NCBI GenBank assembly: GCA_002104985.1
Contig: MCGO01000014.1
Coordinates: forward strand, 62,001-126,000
Reading direction: 5' to 3'
Source: Rhizoclosmatium globosum
Taxonomy: Eukaryota; Chytridiomycota; Chytridiomycetes; Chytridiales; Chytriomycetaceae
DNA length: 64,000 bases
The position numbers were made by a program, and so were the translations under genes. Positions 1-12,168 of the stretch are shown piece by piece (the first letter of the stretch is position 1; each line of letters begins with the position of its first letter). The notes beneath the pieces are model-generated. The model was given only the letters and a program-made list of their open reading frames with translations, was not told the origin of the DNA and did not search any database.

Positions 1-746
1 AATCAACCAGAGCGGAATAGCAAAGTTGTATACACCATTGATCTTACGGGATATGACAAGAAGTCAATAGCAACCAAAACAACGGAAAAAACAACACGTT
101 CTGAGACTAAATCATCGGAAACAAAGCAAGCTATAGCAACGGTGAAAAATTCAGGCCAAATTCCCGATATGTTAAGTCCAACAATACCCGAGACACTGAC
201 GCATGTTGAAGAATCGAACGTTGAAGTTGAGTCGGAAGGTCTCCCAACAAATCACCAGGAGAGAAGTGATGTCGAACCTAAAGTAGAGTCTGAAGATTTC
301 CCAACAACTGACCAGCCGAAAGACGATGCCGAACCCCTGGAACACGAGTTTGAGGTACATGAAAACCAAGTCTTCAGTCCAAAGTTCACCGAACCGATTT
401 ACATTCCAATGAATTCGGAAGAGGAGAATATCAACACTCAACCAAATGAGTCCACGAACATTGAAAAGGAAGCAAAGAGGTTCAAGAGCAAGTGGAAGAA
501 ATGCTTCCAGCTTCCGAGCCAAATGATCAGATGTTGGACGAAACTCCACGTGCTGTTACCCCCAAGACACACACTCGAACGAATAGCATAGTTTCAGATG
601 ATGCTCATATTTCAACATCTTTTAACCTTCATGATAATGAAGTGAACGGGTTCAATGATGTTGAAGTAGATATATCGTCAACTTCCACACGTCGTCCTTC
701 CCAAGTAGATGATTTTTCGCGTCTAGCGGACGAACTCTTTGGATAA
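1..746 (+). CDS. hypothetical acidic protein, 5' partial
   Basis: I do not recognise this protein. Reading frame 1 is open from the first base of the window, so the start lies upstream. The visible part is hydrophilic and rich in Glu, Pro, Ser and Thr, with a loose internal repeat of the form VESEGLPT/VESEDFPT, which suggests a disordered region. Frame 1 stops at 591, but frame 3 from about 465 to 746 continues in the same style and ends in RLADELFG. The two are probably one protein joined by a short intron or separated by a one-base indel near 465-495. No membrane segment or catalytic motif is visible. Confidence 0.5.
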
Positions 747-850
747 TAAATGTATTTTGTGAGACAATATATTGAATTGTTTTAAGTTGACTTTATCATC
801 CTTCTTTCTTTTTTCTTTTCATAAACCTCTTCCAACCAAGTCCTTCAACC

Positions 851-1628
851 ATGAAAAGCGGAGTCAAGTCGGCAAGAAACGCGAAGCAGTTGAAGAAGCG
901 CCAATGAACAAGAAGATCAAGTTCACAACCGATGAAGACGACAGCCAGCCAGCAGAAGTGAAGGAAACTGTCCCTGCAGAAGCTCCGATGCTGGAGCGGA
1001 CCCATCAGCCAAGGCTCCAAAAAAGAAGCGGAAGAACAAGGGAGCCGCAAAGAAGATGAAGAAGAAGGAAGAACGGCTAAAGTTAGAGGCAAAGTTGAAG
1101 GAAGAACGCATCGCAAGTGGTGGTCCAGAGAAACTTCCAACACCAAGAGAACAGGCGGCTCAATATCTGCAACAATGGTCTACAGATCGAACTGCTTGGA
1201 AGTTTCAGAAATCGCGACAGCTGTGGATCCTCAGGTTGTGATTAACTCTAATAATAACTTACTTATTCTTTGACCAGGCATTGCTCGATACTTGGAACAT
1301 ATCGGACGATAACTTCAAAATTGCACTCAAATATTGCAAGGATTTACCTGAGGGGAACGCTCGGACGGTAACACTTGCGGAAATGAAGGAAGTTATTGTG
1401 AAGGGAGTCACTGCAACCAAAACAGACGACGCGAACGAGGATGAAGAGGAGGGAGAGAAGCCTGCAGCTAAAGCTGAGACTGAAGAAAAGAAGGATGCTG
1501 GTAATGAGAAGGAGGAGAAGAAAAAGAAGAAGAAGAAGGTGAAGAGTGACAAGGGTGATGGTACTTCCAAGAGCAACAAGATCACACAAGAAATGTACGA
1601 CCGTGCATGGAAGCTTGTCAAAGCCTAG
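851..1628 (+). CDS. WKF-domain protein (C7orf50-like), reading frame broken
   Basis: The core reads YLQQWSTDRTAWKFQKSRQ followed by WILR, the signature of the WKF domain (human C7orf50 family, nucleolar, poorly characterised). After a small intron the domain continues with ALLDTWNISDDNFKIAL. Lys-rich NLS-like tracts flank it (APKKKRKNKG before, a run of Lys near 1520 after). The likely start is the ATG at 851, whose frame closes at 905. The text then continues in frame 1 (908-1058) and frame 3 (936-1240), so at least two shifts are needed. The likely intron 1235-1277 (GT...AG) does not keep phase, another sign of a one-base indel. The family call is firm; gene integrity is not. Confidence 0.6.
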
Positions 1629-1945
1629 AGAAGAAAGAGAAAGAGAAGAAGGAACAGTAAACAATTTACCACGAATTGGTTTCAAGTTTGTTTTTGGTGT
1701 TTCAGAATTGTCTGTTCAAACCAACGACGACTTCGTCCGAGAGCCCAACCACCGCCGCCACCGCCTCCGCCGCCACCCGAATCCTGCCGAATCTCCAATC
1801 TTCTTCCGAGCCAATCAACGCGTCCGACGAGCGCGCGTCCCAACGAATCGAGTGCTTGGCCCAGCTGTCAAAGCAACGTCCTCGTCAACTTCCACCCTTC
1901 AAATCAACTGTCTCGCAAATAAGGCAAATACCCTAACCCTAAACA

Positions 1946-4446
1946 ATGAGCAACGAACCCTCTTTGCAAATGGACCTGTGCCCCGTCGTGCCTGTGCCCG
2001 CCGAGAAACAGCTGCTGGGCAACCCCAACGATGATATTGTGAAGGTGTCGGCTCTTGGAAGCGCCGGTGAGTCGTGCCTCTTATGAATATACAAGCTGAG
2101 TAGCATGTCTTTACAGGTTTCACTTCGCTGGTGAATCGCAGAATCGATGGTTTGTTGAATTCCTGTATTTCAACCTTACTTACCCTCAGCCTCTCAAGGT
2201 GAAGACGTTGTTCGAATGACTCGCGTCATGAAGGGAAGCCCGCGTGACGAATTTATTGGATATGTGGAAATTCTGTCAATGAATGGTCAGATTATGTGTA
2301 ACTGTGGAAAGACGGCGAAAGTCAAAACAGACTCTGATGGAATGAAGACTATGGTACTTCTTTGTTGCTTGGCATATATCTATCGGACACTAACTTCAAT
2401 TCTCAGGTTGGAATTGAATGTATAACCCAATACCATGTGTCTTTGTGATTGGCAGGCTTGGAAAGTCCCGTTCAAAGACTTCATCGGCTTCAAAACAACC
2501 GAAATCTGCTGCAAACACTCCTCAAGCGAGCTGCCCAGCTTCAAATCCGTCCTCCTCAATAAAACCAGCAACAACTCGTCAAAACCACCCCATCCAAAAC
2601 TAGCAGCGACGAAATCTGTCAGCGCTACTCCACAGCCTTCAGCCTCATCTAAAACAACTCGGAAGGATCCAAAACCGCCGCTTCCAGATTCAATGGCGTG
2701 GAGTCGACCGCCTCCATCTGCTATTGTAACAAAGACTGGATTATATTTGACAATGCCAGATCCATCTACTCGCAATCCTCCTCATATTGATCCTCCAAAG
2801 TCTAGAAAACCATATAAACCTCGAACTAAAGTACCCACACCCGCTGGTCCAGAAATCCCAAAAGCATCATCTAGTACCACTCAATCGTCATCGTTTTCTG
2901 CAGCTCCGCAGTGTGACTTTAATTCTCTAAACTATATTCATTCCTTTGAGGCGAAAATGTTTGAGATGGGTCTGACTTCATTTGACCAACTTTTCTCTGC
3001 CACTTCAACAAACCTCAACAACAAAGCCGTGACGGATTATACCGCTATTGATGCTTTAGATCTAGACAGATTTTTCAATGAGAATACCAGCATCGGTGCT
3101 CCCCTAAGTCAACCAACGATAACTCCGTCCCATAGCAATGACTTTATCGAAATTATCGGCCAACCAACAGATCTTATGGGATATCTCAATAGCACTATGA
3201 TGGATATTACCTCCCCATTTTCTCAGACATCATTCTCAGAGACAATGGTTCAATATCCATCGGGAACCCATTCATACAGCTCCTCATTTCTTCCGTCTAC
3301 ATCTGAACCTTCAATCTCTCGACAAAATTCATATCTATTTGCTGATGCATTCGGATCAGAGTCTATGGCAACGGCTGCATCAGCGGCAGACCTCTTCAGT
3401 GGTGACTCTTTGTTGGACACCATGATGACGAATTGGGACTTGGAAAGTTTGGATGGAAGTGTATTGTCTCAGCCTGTAGATTCACTGTCGAATGGCGACG
3501 TGAACTCTATATTTCGGCCACAAGTGTTTTCTTCTCAACATCAACCTCTATTTACTCAAAGCCTTGTCTCGGCGTGGCTACCGAACCTTCCTGACAAAAA
3601 TTTTCCTGAAGTTGGACTCTCGTCATCTCTATCTTCTGTCTCATCGCTTGCTACAAGCTGTTCGACAATGAGTAATGCATCCGACCTACTTGCAAACAAG
3701 CCACAAAGCCGCAAACGTCAATATCACTCTACTTCGTCAAATCTTCCTCAACCTGCGCCAACAGACAAAACTTCCGATATGGCTCTCAAGAAGGGCTCAG
3801 TCCCCTCAACATCTCGCTCTTCTCGACCACCAACAACAACAGCAAAAGTCAATGCTCCAAAGCTACATCCCCCACCATCCACACCGCGAAGTACAAATAT
3901 TCCAACAACTCTTCCTCGTACACGACCCCTGATGACAGCTTCCTCCCGCCCTCCTTCAGCATCTGTCACTAAAACCGCATTCGGTTCTAGCATTCACTCA
4001 ACAACAAGTCGAACTCCAGCCACTCGCCCCGCATCCCGCTTACAACCGCAAGAGTTATCAGTTCGGGGAGAAGTAACGGAGGAAGAAACACGGTGACAAC
4101 TGCTTCCACAGGTCTTCCTGTTGGCTCCGTTGTCCGTCTTTCTGATACAACAACCCGTAACGTTCGAGCAAAGACTCCGTCTCTCGTAACTCCGACTTCA
4201 ACAGCAGTCTCTGCCGCAGCGCCACCAATGACAGTTTCTCCCATTCCAATCCCTCCCACACGGATTCCCACTCCTGTATCGTGCCTCTCTAGTATGATTC
4301 AGCAACATCAGCAGTCTCAACAATCAACCACCCAGTCGGGTCCAACGACTCTAAATGATGTGGATCAGTTGATGGCCGATGTGTTTGAGGAAGGCCCTGC
4401 GACTCAGTTCACTGCCTTCGTCACCTGGAAAGGCAGTGAACACTGA
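1946..4446 (+). CDS. large Ser/Thr/Pro-rich protein with a Cys-containing N-terminal domain
   Basis: I do not recognise the family. Start at ATG 1946. Three introns are well supported: 2067-2116, 2150-2189 and 2354-2406. The N-terminal ~150 residues are the only part that looks folded, with CNCGKTAKVKT, then GIECITQYHV, CDWQAWKVPFKDF and CCKHSS. The spacing of Cys and His suggests a metal-binding or DNA-binding module, but this is inference. The rest (about 2550-4440) is Ser/Thr/Pro-rich and probably disordered, with scattered acidic and aromatic stretches as in transcription activators; it ends near TLNDVDQLMADVFEEG. Two frame breaks occur: one near 2440, where one T fewer in the TTT run restores a continuous reading, and one near 4066. 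Confidence 0.55.
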
Positions 4447-4948
4447 ATGATGTTTGATAGTTTGTTTGATTTTTCGATGGACATTGATAGGGTGATGGAA
4501 GGGGTGAATCCACCAGCTGTGGCGGCTGTGGCTGAAGGACCTATTGCAGATAATACACGGATAAATTTGCTGTGTGATGACTGGCTATTGTAGAGGTGTA
4601 AGAACTATGAGATGACGACTGGGACAATGTATATTCTTTGTACTAATTTATTTGACTTATTCTTTTTTATGTAATATTTGGAATTGCGTGGAGTGTTATT
4701 TAGCATTTTAGTTATATTAGTTGTTACCTTGTAGTATTTTTAAGTGAATAAGAAACCTTTTATTAACAATGAAGGAAAAGACAAAAGGAAAAAACAAAGA
4801 AAAAGGAAGCACGCCCAGTTGATAATAATACTTTAAGATGTCCATTATTGAAACTGAAATACTCGGGCATGGAAGGCAGGGGAGTAGGTGACGGGAACAA
4901 CAAAAAAAATAATAGAATAAGAATGGGAAAGGAAGTGTGTTACTGATG
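4447..4948. other. AT-rich intergenic stretch between convergent genes
   Basis: About 500 bp separate the 3' ends of the Ser/Thr-rich gene and the kinase gene. It is AT-rich with several T runs and polyadenylation-like AATAA/TTTATT words, consistent with two facing 3' UTRs. I see no convincing coding sequence or RNA gene. Confidence 0.5.
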
Positions 4949-7900
4949 TTACTGATTTCTTTCCAATACGCCTGACCTTCTTTTGCCCAAACCAAGAGCT
5001 CCCTTCAACCCACTCGAAAACTCCTTCATTGACAATGTACTCCGTTTCTGCCCCAACTTTTTCCCACTCATCTCACTACCCACAGACTCCTCAATCGGCA
5101 GCGTATCAGCAGATTCGTCAAGACTATTAACAGCAGTCGAAACCGTTCCTCCAGACACGTTCCTGATTGTAGATCGCCGCTTCCGCAGTAACCCTCCAAA
5201 CGGCGTTGAATTCGCTGACGCAGTCGATCGACCGCCCGCAGAGGCTCCGTCATCCCACTGCTGCTCCTCCCCGTTTCGCATGAGGTGTAGTTTCGAGCCA
5301 CGCTTCCGCATACCAAAGAGTCCGACTTTTCCTCGTTGTGCTGGGGAGCCAGGGGTCGTTGAGGTCGTGGACGGTTGGTCGACGCGGGCAGAGTCTCGGG
5401 ATATGAAGGGGGCGAACCATTTGAGTGGACTTGAGCTTCGTCGGTCGCGTGATGGTTGTTGCGGTGAGAGAGGTGGAGCGGTGGTTGTTGATGGATCGAT
5501 TACGAGACTTGTACGTGGTGGAGGAATGTATGGGTTGGATTCGTGGCGTTCCATTGGTGGAGGTTGGATAATGGGTTGCACAGTGGTTGGTGAGGTAGGA
5601 ACAGGGGCTTCAGATGTGGTTTCTTCAGCTAGAGCGGGAGGTGTAATCACGGATGGCAAAACTTCCACAGGTACAGAGGAATCCGACAGAGGAAGTTCAG
5701 CTGGAGCAATGGCCGCGACAGGAGTAACAGAGTTATCGTCTGTGACAATAACAGAGTCTTCCACGGCCAACACGGCTTCTTCGATCGTTTGCTCCAGTTC
5801 TTCCACTGTTCCAGTATAAGCTGTAACCGTGGTTCTTGCCAAACTTGAAACAGTCGCTAGCAGAGATCCTTCGCCAACAGGTCGAACCACAACAGATTCA
5901 TCATCTTCCTCATCCTCCACAGCTCCAGCCCTCTCCAGCATCATCATCTTCTCTACATGATCCTCTTGCATCAACTTACGCATCTCTTCTACATTTTCTA
6001 CCACATGATCTTCTTCGATATCCTCAGGTTCAGATTCTACAACCTCTTCCCATCATCAATCAAATCTACTTCATCGGGAGGTACAACAGCAACATCAATC
6101 GAGTCATCCAAAGCCGTTGCAGATACTTCCAAAGAACCAACACCGACATGCTCTTCATCCACCATGACTTCCAACTCATGCGCTTCCACATCAACAACAG
6201 GGAAGACGCCTTCCCCATCATCCGCAGCAGTAGCAGTCACTGCAGCCGTCGAAGCCGTTGACACGCCCGAACTCTCGACTTCCATAGTGTCCAGTTCAGC
6301 AGACATTGGCGACAACTCGACATCTCCAGGAACTCTAGCCGCCGCAGCTTCACTAATAGATTCACCGTTCGCAGCAACAGCTTTGAGTGACGCAAAAGTG
6401 GGTGTTGTGCGAAGCCCCTTTCTGACAGCCGTGATTGGTGTAGCATCATGGGTCATGACAGGTGGACCTGAAGTAATAGAAGCTGCAGGTTGGGTAAATA
6501 CGGCAGGAAGACTGTCGCCTGGTTTCACAATGTAACCAGGACCAGCAAGAATAGAGCTGTTGTTTCCGTGACGCTTGAGACGGGATTGTTGGATGGATGG
6601 TGTTGGAACTGTTGAGGAGCTGATGGCTGTGGGATCTGTTTCAACAAACTGTGTGCATCCTTCAACCAGGATTTTGAGGTCGGTGACGGAACAACGCCTT
6701 CGTGGGTCGAGTTCAAAGACACGGCGGAGGATTGCGTCGAATTGGAGAGTGAGGTTGAATTGTTGACGGAGAATGTTGTGGTTTGAGACTGAAAGTGGTA
6801 TAACAACAAAAAGAGTTAGTTTGGTCTTTGTGGTCGGGGAAGAGGATAAATAAGATACGTACTGGCAAAGGCAGAGAAGATTGCGTCCGTCATGTGCGCT
6901 TCAAACCAAGGATTCTTTCCAAACAGCAAGTTGAGCAAAATGACTCCCAGGGCCCATACATCGTTTGCTGCAGGTGAATATCCTCCGTTCAAAACTCCAG
7001 GCGCAACGGGTAACGATTTCGCTGGTGGGGGAACAGGTTGGCCAGGTTGCAGGCCCTCAGGTGTGTTGTGCGTCAATTCAAAACATTCTGGAGCCATGTA
7101 TCTGACACTTCCGCATCCAAGCTCCGTTGACCATTCATCCGTTGTTGTGAGTCCAAAATCCGCGAGTTTAACTTTATAGTTTGCCGTTGATATGAGACAG
7201 TTTTCAGGTTTCAAGTCTCTGTGATAGAAACCAGAGTTGTGGCAATGAAGAACAGCATCTGCGACTTGCACGAATACTTCTTTCACGACATCTTCAGGGA
7301 ATCCGCCTTGCTGAGTGATTGCTTCGTACAAATCTGTTTCAGGGGGGGAAACGGGTTTCATGTTAGCCACGGATGTAAAATTTTCAGGGTGAGTTGAAGG
7401 CACTGAGGTTGATGGATAGTTGATGCGAGTCTCAGCAATAGCGTTGATTGATTGTCTGTGTATATGCTCCATGCATTGACGCTGTGGCGAAGGGAGGGTG
7501 GTGATGCGACGTGCTAGGGCAGATTGCTAATACGCACCCAGTTCGCAGTACTCCATGATCAGATACAGACACTCCGCATCCTCGACAGTCGCCAGCAGTT
7601 GAATGATGTTCGGATGTGGAGCCATGAGCTTCATGACCTCTGCTTCCTGGCGCTGAAGAAGCAGTTGGCGCTCGTCGAGGCCGGCCTTGAACAGCCGCTT
7701 CACCGCGCGCTTTTCGCCGCCTTGAATTGGATGAATTGGTTGAGTCGCACTTTGAATTTGACTCGACGGTGACTCATCGGACAGCGGCACCGTCTCGGCG
7801 AGGTAAACGTGCGCGAACGAGCCCGTGCCAATCACGGACACGATGCGGACGGCGTGGCGGCCGGCGGCGTCAACGAGGACGGTGCCAATGATCTCGGCGG

Positions 7901-7996
7901 GATCGCATTCCTCCTTTTTGTTTGGTTTGGTTTGGTTGGTGGTTGGTTGGTTGGTTGGTGTTTAGTGTCGACAACGACAAGGGAGGGCCTTACCAT
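4949..7996 (-). CDS. Ran1/Ksp1-like serine/threonine protein kinase
   Basis: Complete kinase domain near the N-terminus: glycine loop IGTGSFAHV (~res 27-35), catalytic Lys in RAVKRLF, YHRDLKPEN (~160), DFGLTTTDEWS, then GCGSVRYMAPEC in the activation segment and DVWALGVILLNLL. The GCGS..YM.PEC signature is typical of the fungal Ran1/Pat1, Ksp1, Sks1 and Vhs1 group, which act in nutrient and meiosis signalling. Introns: 7914-7993 directly after the initiator ATG, 7334-7537 and 6789-6862. About 600 residues of Ala/Ser/Thr/Pro-rich tail follow and end in a basic GALGLGKRRSG stretch. One frame break lies at 6049-6051, where an extra C in the + strand CCC run would restore the tail. An alternative longer N-terminus in the same frame lacks an ATG. 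Confidence 0.88.
7921..7966 (+). repeat. TTGG-type microsatellite inside kinase intron 1
   Basis: Low-complexity run of TTTGG and TTGG units. On the coding strand it gives a CCAA-rich intron just upstream of the acceptor AAAAAG, where it may serve as an unusual purine/pyrimidine tract. Confidence 0.8.
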
Positions 7997-8424
7997 TGCT
8001 GCTGCTGTGGGTGCTATGTCTTGCTCAAGTGCGTTTGATCTAATGTGTTCTGCGTGCGTCTGTTGCCGCGTTGCTTCTTTCTTGGTGGTGGTGGTGGGAC
8101 GCTGCCAGCAGGTTCGCAGATGAGGAAGGGTGATGAGTTTTTCCCAATTCGAAACACCACCCCTGCAATGAACCCAATACTGTTTCAGATGTCTGGGTTC
8201 TCTGCACGCTTTCAATCAGAACACATTTAATTAATGCTTCAACAATGTTCAAAATAAGCCTTGAACTGTTTTTCAATCATGAATCAGAGTTAACAGAAGC
8301 ACACACTTGTCGAGCATTTATGATCAAAACGATTTCGATGTAGAAAAAAGAACACCAGTAGTCAAAAAGAGGAAGGTGATCGCTTTTTGTGACTTGAGTG
8401 AGGCTTGGAAAAACTACTCCAAAA

Positions 8425-9249
8425 ATGACCCTGTTCGACAACGATCCACTGTTTATGCAGATCCTGCAAAGCACGAATGAGCTGGATATGCTTGGATTCT
8501 GCGGCTATTGCCAACAAGAACAAGACAGTAACACTCTTATCAATGGTAGTATCGGCATCGTTCCAACTATGCTCATTCAAGCAACAACGGCCAAACCCAT
8601 AAACGTCTTTCTTCCTGGGGACGTTATTCAGGATATCCCTGAAGGACACGGGTTTGGGGGCCCTTCCACGGTTCTATCAGCACCGGAAGGACTCAAACCA
8701 ATTAGCCATCCCCTCCTTCAACCTGTCCCATCATCAGTCTGCTCCTACCCATTCTGCAACGCTTCTACAGACGCTTTATTTGAGTTGGACGACTTACTGA
8801 GCGCTACAACCCCCAGCCTTGATGATGTTTTCTCATTTTCACCTTTATTGCACCATCAGGTGAATAAAGGTGAAAACCGTCAATCCCTTGACTTCCTCGC
8901 CACCCCAGACTTCTTCTCCTCCTCTGCCTTATCCACTCCTCTTCTTCTCGATACAACTAAGGTGCCTACAAGGAACAAGATGATTATGAATCCAGCACAT
9001 CCGCAGGACTGCGATTCATGCACAGAGCCCACAAAGTCTCGCAAGCGGATGCACTTGAGTCTCAAACAAAAAGATGTGCTGGCGGCTGTGTTTAAAGAGA
9101 ATGATACGCCGGATACCAAGACTCTCATCAAGCTGTCTCAGCAGATCGGTGCAGAGTTAAAACATGTTCGGTACTGGTTCCAGAATCGCCGAGCGGATGA
9201 AAGGAGAAGAGAAAAGGAGCCTGGTGGATTTGTTGGGTTTTTGGGATGA
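8425..9249 (+). CDS. homeodomain transcription factor
   Basis: Single-exon ORF of 274 residues from ATG 8425. A homeodomain sits at the extreme C-terminus (~res 203-262): basic arm SRKRMHLS, helix 1 KQKDVLAAVF, helix 2 TLIKLSQQIG and recognition helix VRYWFQNRRADERRREK, with the invariant W, F, N and R of helix 3. The ~200 residues before it are acidic and Ser/Thr-rich, as in an activation region. I infer a nuclear DNA-binding regulator; the target is unknown. The domain ends about ten residues before the stop, so the protein has essentially no C-terminal tail. An in-frame GTG lies further upstream at 8398 but is an unlikely start. Confidence 0.9.
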   Translation: MTLFDNDPLFMQILQSTNELDMLGFCGYCQQEQDSNTLINGSIGIVPTMLIQATTAKPINVFLPGDVIQDIPEGHGFGGPSTVLSAPEGLKPISHPLLQPVPSSVCSYPFCNASTDALFELDDLLSATTPSLDDVFSFSPLLHHQVNKGENRQSLDFLATPDFFSSSALSTPLLLDTTKVPTRNKMIMNPAHPQDCDSCTEPTKSRKRMHLSLKQKDVLAAVFKENDTPDTKTLIKLSQQIGAELKHVRYWFQNRRADERRREKEPGGFVGFLG

Positions 9250-9437
9250 ACAACTCTCAGTTTATCATTATCGTTTGCTCAATATATTAGTTTTATCAAC
9301 AAAGGCACGCTTTTTATATGATGTGGAATAGGGATCAATAGTTGAGTTTTGCCTCCTGCTGTGCCCACCCTTGCTTCAGGATAAAACTTCAATCGCAAAC
9401 CACAAATCCGCCAGGAAAGAAAAGGAACAAAAGCAAA

Positions 9438-10912
9438 ATGAGCTTCCGTAACAGGAACTTGCCGGCTCGCTCCGATCATGAATCCGAGTACATAGCAGTA
9501 CTCAATGAGATACTCATAACACCGCAATGGTGGCTTGGCTTGCGGGATGAGGCCATTGTTTCAAAATGGAAAGCAAACTCTCGAGCCAAGACTTCTCAAG
9601 CTAAATTAGCTTCCATGTTGTCGCATTCTAAGAAAGTACCAGCATATTACTTGGATCGAGAAAACGAACAACTAACCCACACAGCAGAATTCTTAATCCA
9701 GGTAAAACTCTCTTTTCATAATTGCCAGTTCCTAAACACAAATGATACAGGAGCTTCAATACATTGCCAAACATCAATTGATCCCTCAAAGGATTTATAC
9801 AACCAACAACGAGCCACGGTGTCTTTATTTCTGATTCAATCATTCCAGCTTCAACAGTTTCTTGGGCGAGAAAGCATGCCGCGCTCCTCGAGGCCGACGT
9901 ATGGAACAAGAAGAAATGGCGAGACAAAGCAAACGAAAGAATCCTCGATTTTATTCATCCCTCGGATTACTGCCTGGTTTACGGTCGTTCAGTTTGTAGA
10001 TAGAAATCCAATCATCTCGTTGGATCCAACGTCTTTGACTATGAGACTTCTCAAGAAATTTTCAATGGCTTCCATAAAGCCAAGGAAGACGGCAGCGTCA
10101 ATATCAAATCGTATATTAACAATTTAAATAGTCGTCACCACCCAGAGCTGCAAGAAGCCATCAAGTCAGTGTTTGAAATTATGGTCCCTATGTTTGAGTT
10201 GGCATTTGGGTCATTGGAAACAGAGCCTTTGAGCCGTGAAATTAAAAAAGACTTTCAGGCTCCTCAAGATTTTAAATTTCGGACTTACAGTCTGTCTGGT
10301 CGTACTGTTCAAGTTATCGTCAAAATGGCCAGCGTTCATTTGACTCCTGAGAAACCAGCCTTTAACGGCGGCCGATGGCATCTGGAAGGAATGGAGAACG
10401 AGTACATAGTAGCTACAGGAATCTTATACTACGCAACAGAAAACATCACGTCTTCCCGCTTGACATTTCGAAACAAAACCGAAGTATTGCAATACTTCAG
10501 TGGCTATGAGGAAGAGACTCAGGTGTGTGGCCAAATCGAGGCACTTCAAAATCGATGTGTAGTGTTCCCAAACAATTTGCAACACAAGGTGGAGGACTTT
10601 GAGTTGGAGGATAAGTCTCGTCCTGGACACCGTAAAATGCTGGCATTCTTCTTAATTCATCCAGATCACAAGATCTTTTCAACGGCGGATGTGGGAATAC
10701 AGCAGGTTGATTGGCTTGCTGAGGAACTGTATGAATCATGCGGGTTTGGTAAAAAATTGCCACTTGAGGTAGTGCGCCAAATTGCACTATTTACTGGTGC
10801 TGTTATGACTGAGAAGGAAGCAAGGGACGTGGCTTATCAGGTTGCAGACGAAAGAAAGTATGACGGGTCCTTCACGATGAAGAGACCAAGGCGTGTCAGA
10901 CGCCTTGACTGA
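9438..10912 (+). pseudogene. decayed DUF4246-family gene (copy 1)
   Basis: Clearly related to the DUF4246 genes at 46359 and 48475: VLNEILITPQWW near the start, IHPSDYCLVYGRS, VIVKMASVHLTPEKP, WHLEGMENEYIVATGIL and a GHRKMLAFFLIHPD stretch. Intron 9702-9750 matches the intron position of the other copies. The frame shifts between about 9780 and 9812, an in-frame TAG stands at 10001 in the middle of the homologous region, and roughly 65 codons present in the other copies are missing after LSREIKKDF. A second shortening follows SRLTFRN. The combination of stop, shift and deletions points to real decay rather than a single sequencing slip. The C-terminal ORF 10169-10912 could still be expressed, but would lack the N-terminal half. 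Confidence 0.8.
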
Positions 10913-11000
10913 ATAAGGCTCATTCCAGAATGTATCTCGATTGTTTTCTCGGGGAGCGAATGTTTTGAAGGAGAGGAAGAATTATTATGAATATAAGGCT

Positions 11001-12037
11001 TTATGAATTGAACAATCGAGAGTACATTCGTTCGTGCAATCCTTGCACAACTTCTACCACAAAACCTGTTTGTATGGCATGCATTTCCGCCAATCGAACA
11101 CCATCACACTTTGATCCCTCCGATGAGAACCCGTCCTCAAGAAACACGTCGAAAACGTTAGCGATCCTTCCATCGTCTTTCGTGTCCCTATTCATCCCAC
11201 GTGAATTATCCATAGATGCGACTTCAAGTTCCCCATCGAGAGAACCTATTCTTCGTTTCCTCGCTCTTCCCAACCCCTCCACTTCGTCGTCCTCCAGGTT
11301 TTTAATGCTTCTCTGAGTCTGTAGAAGATCGCCAAACCCTTCCATCCGCTCTCGTGCATTCCCCAAACACACCTCAACACACCCACCCAGCCCCGCCATC
11401 CACCGCTGCCCCTCATACGGCCCGAACAAATTCAACCGTACACACGCACTAACAAGTCCCCTTACATGACTGAACAAAAACACACGCATCGCGTCATCAC
11501 ACCCAACCCCAACCGCAGCGCACAGAAACGCGAAACAAATCGGGTAATGCTTTACACCTTTGCTTTTATACCCCTTCAGTAAGTCTCGATGGTGTTCTGA
11601 TATCGTTGACGAGAAGCTTTGAGTTAGGAGTGTGATGAGGGCTGAGCCTTGTGCTTTTGAGGCACGATTTGCGGGTTGGTTTGAAATGATGAGGGTGTTG
11701 TAGCTTTCGTCCAGTTGCAGGAGGTGGTCTAGAGTTGCAGTGGGTGATGTAAGAAGGCGATGGGTTTGTGCGAGGTATGGAAGAGTTGTCGACGAGAAAG
11801 CGGATATGTTTGTGATAAGGAACTTTTGGAGAGATGTCAGGGTTGCATGTCTTGGTTGGGCGTTGGCGGCCTTGGGATGGTGGAGAGATGTGAACGCTTC
11901 AAGACCTTCTCGCGGAGTTAGCCTTATTTGACGAAAGGAATGATCATGCCTGAAGATGCAATAAATCCTCCTGTTGGTAGCGCCGAATCCGCCAGAAGAA
12001 GGAGTAGCCAATCAGCAGAGGGTGGCTGTGATTGCAT
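11001..12037 (-). CDS. ureF: urease accessory protein UreF
   Basis: 331 residues. The first exon from ATG 12037 reads LLLLADSALPTGGFIASS, the conserved UreF N-terminus. The second has the C-terminal signature FLFSHVRGLVSACVRLNLFG followed by PYEGQRW. UreF is a helical chaperone that acts with UreD and UreG to load nickel into urease, so the organism probably uses urea. Exons join across 11909-11949 (41 bp) in the correct phase (88+908 nt), giving S-S-E-G-L-E-A-F. The intron uses a GC donor (GCATGA) with a CTAAC branch-like word and AG acceptor. A Ser/Lys/Arg-rich stretch at ~res 235-290 is an insertion relative to bacterial UreF. No other urease gene is in the window. Confidence 0.92.
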
Positions 12038-12168
12038 TTTGGCTTGGCAAATCAGTTTTCAATCACAGATCTAAGGTTCGGATTCCGTGTTTTATATCTG
12101 CGAGCAATTCAGAATGCAGAATGCAGAGCAAGGATTGGCTATCTTCAAATGAAACACAAGGTAATTTA

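Noticed and set aside
1929..1944. Two CCCTAA telomere-like units just before the start of the Ser/Thr-rich gene
   Set aside because: Only two units inside an expressed leader; too short to claim an interstitial telomere.
4983..5819. 278-codon plus-strand ORF opposite the kinase tail
   Set aside because: It mirrors the Ser/Ala/Thr-rich tail of the kinase, and the tail is contiguous with the catalytic domain after one indel.
7997..8215. In-frame N-terminal extension of the Ran1-like kinase
   Set aside because: No ATG in the extension and it lies upstream of an intron directly after ATG 7996, which gives a better start.
10001..10003. Reading the TAG in DUF4246 copy 1 as part of an intron
   Set aside because: No GT-AG pair of suitable length removes it in frame, and other lesions in the same gene point to decay.
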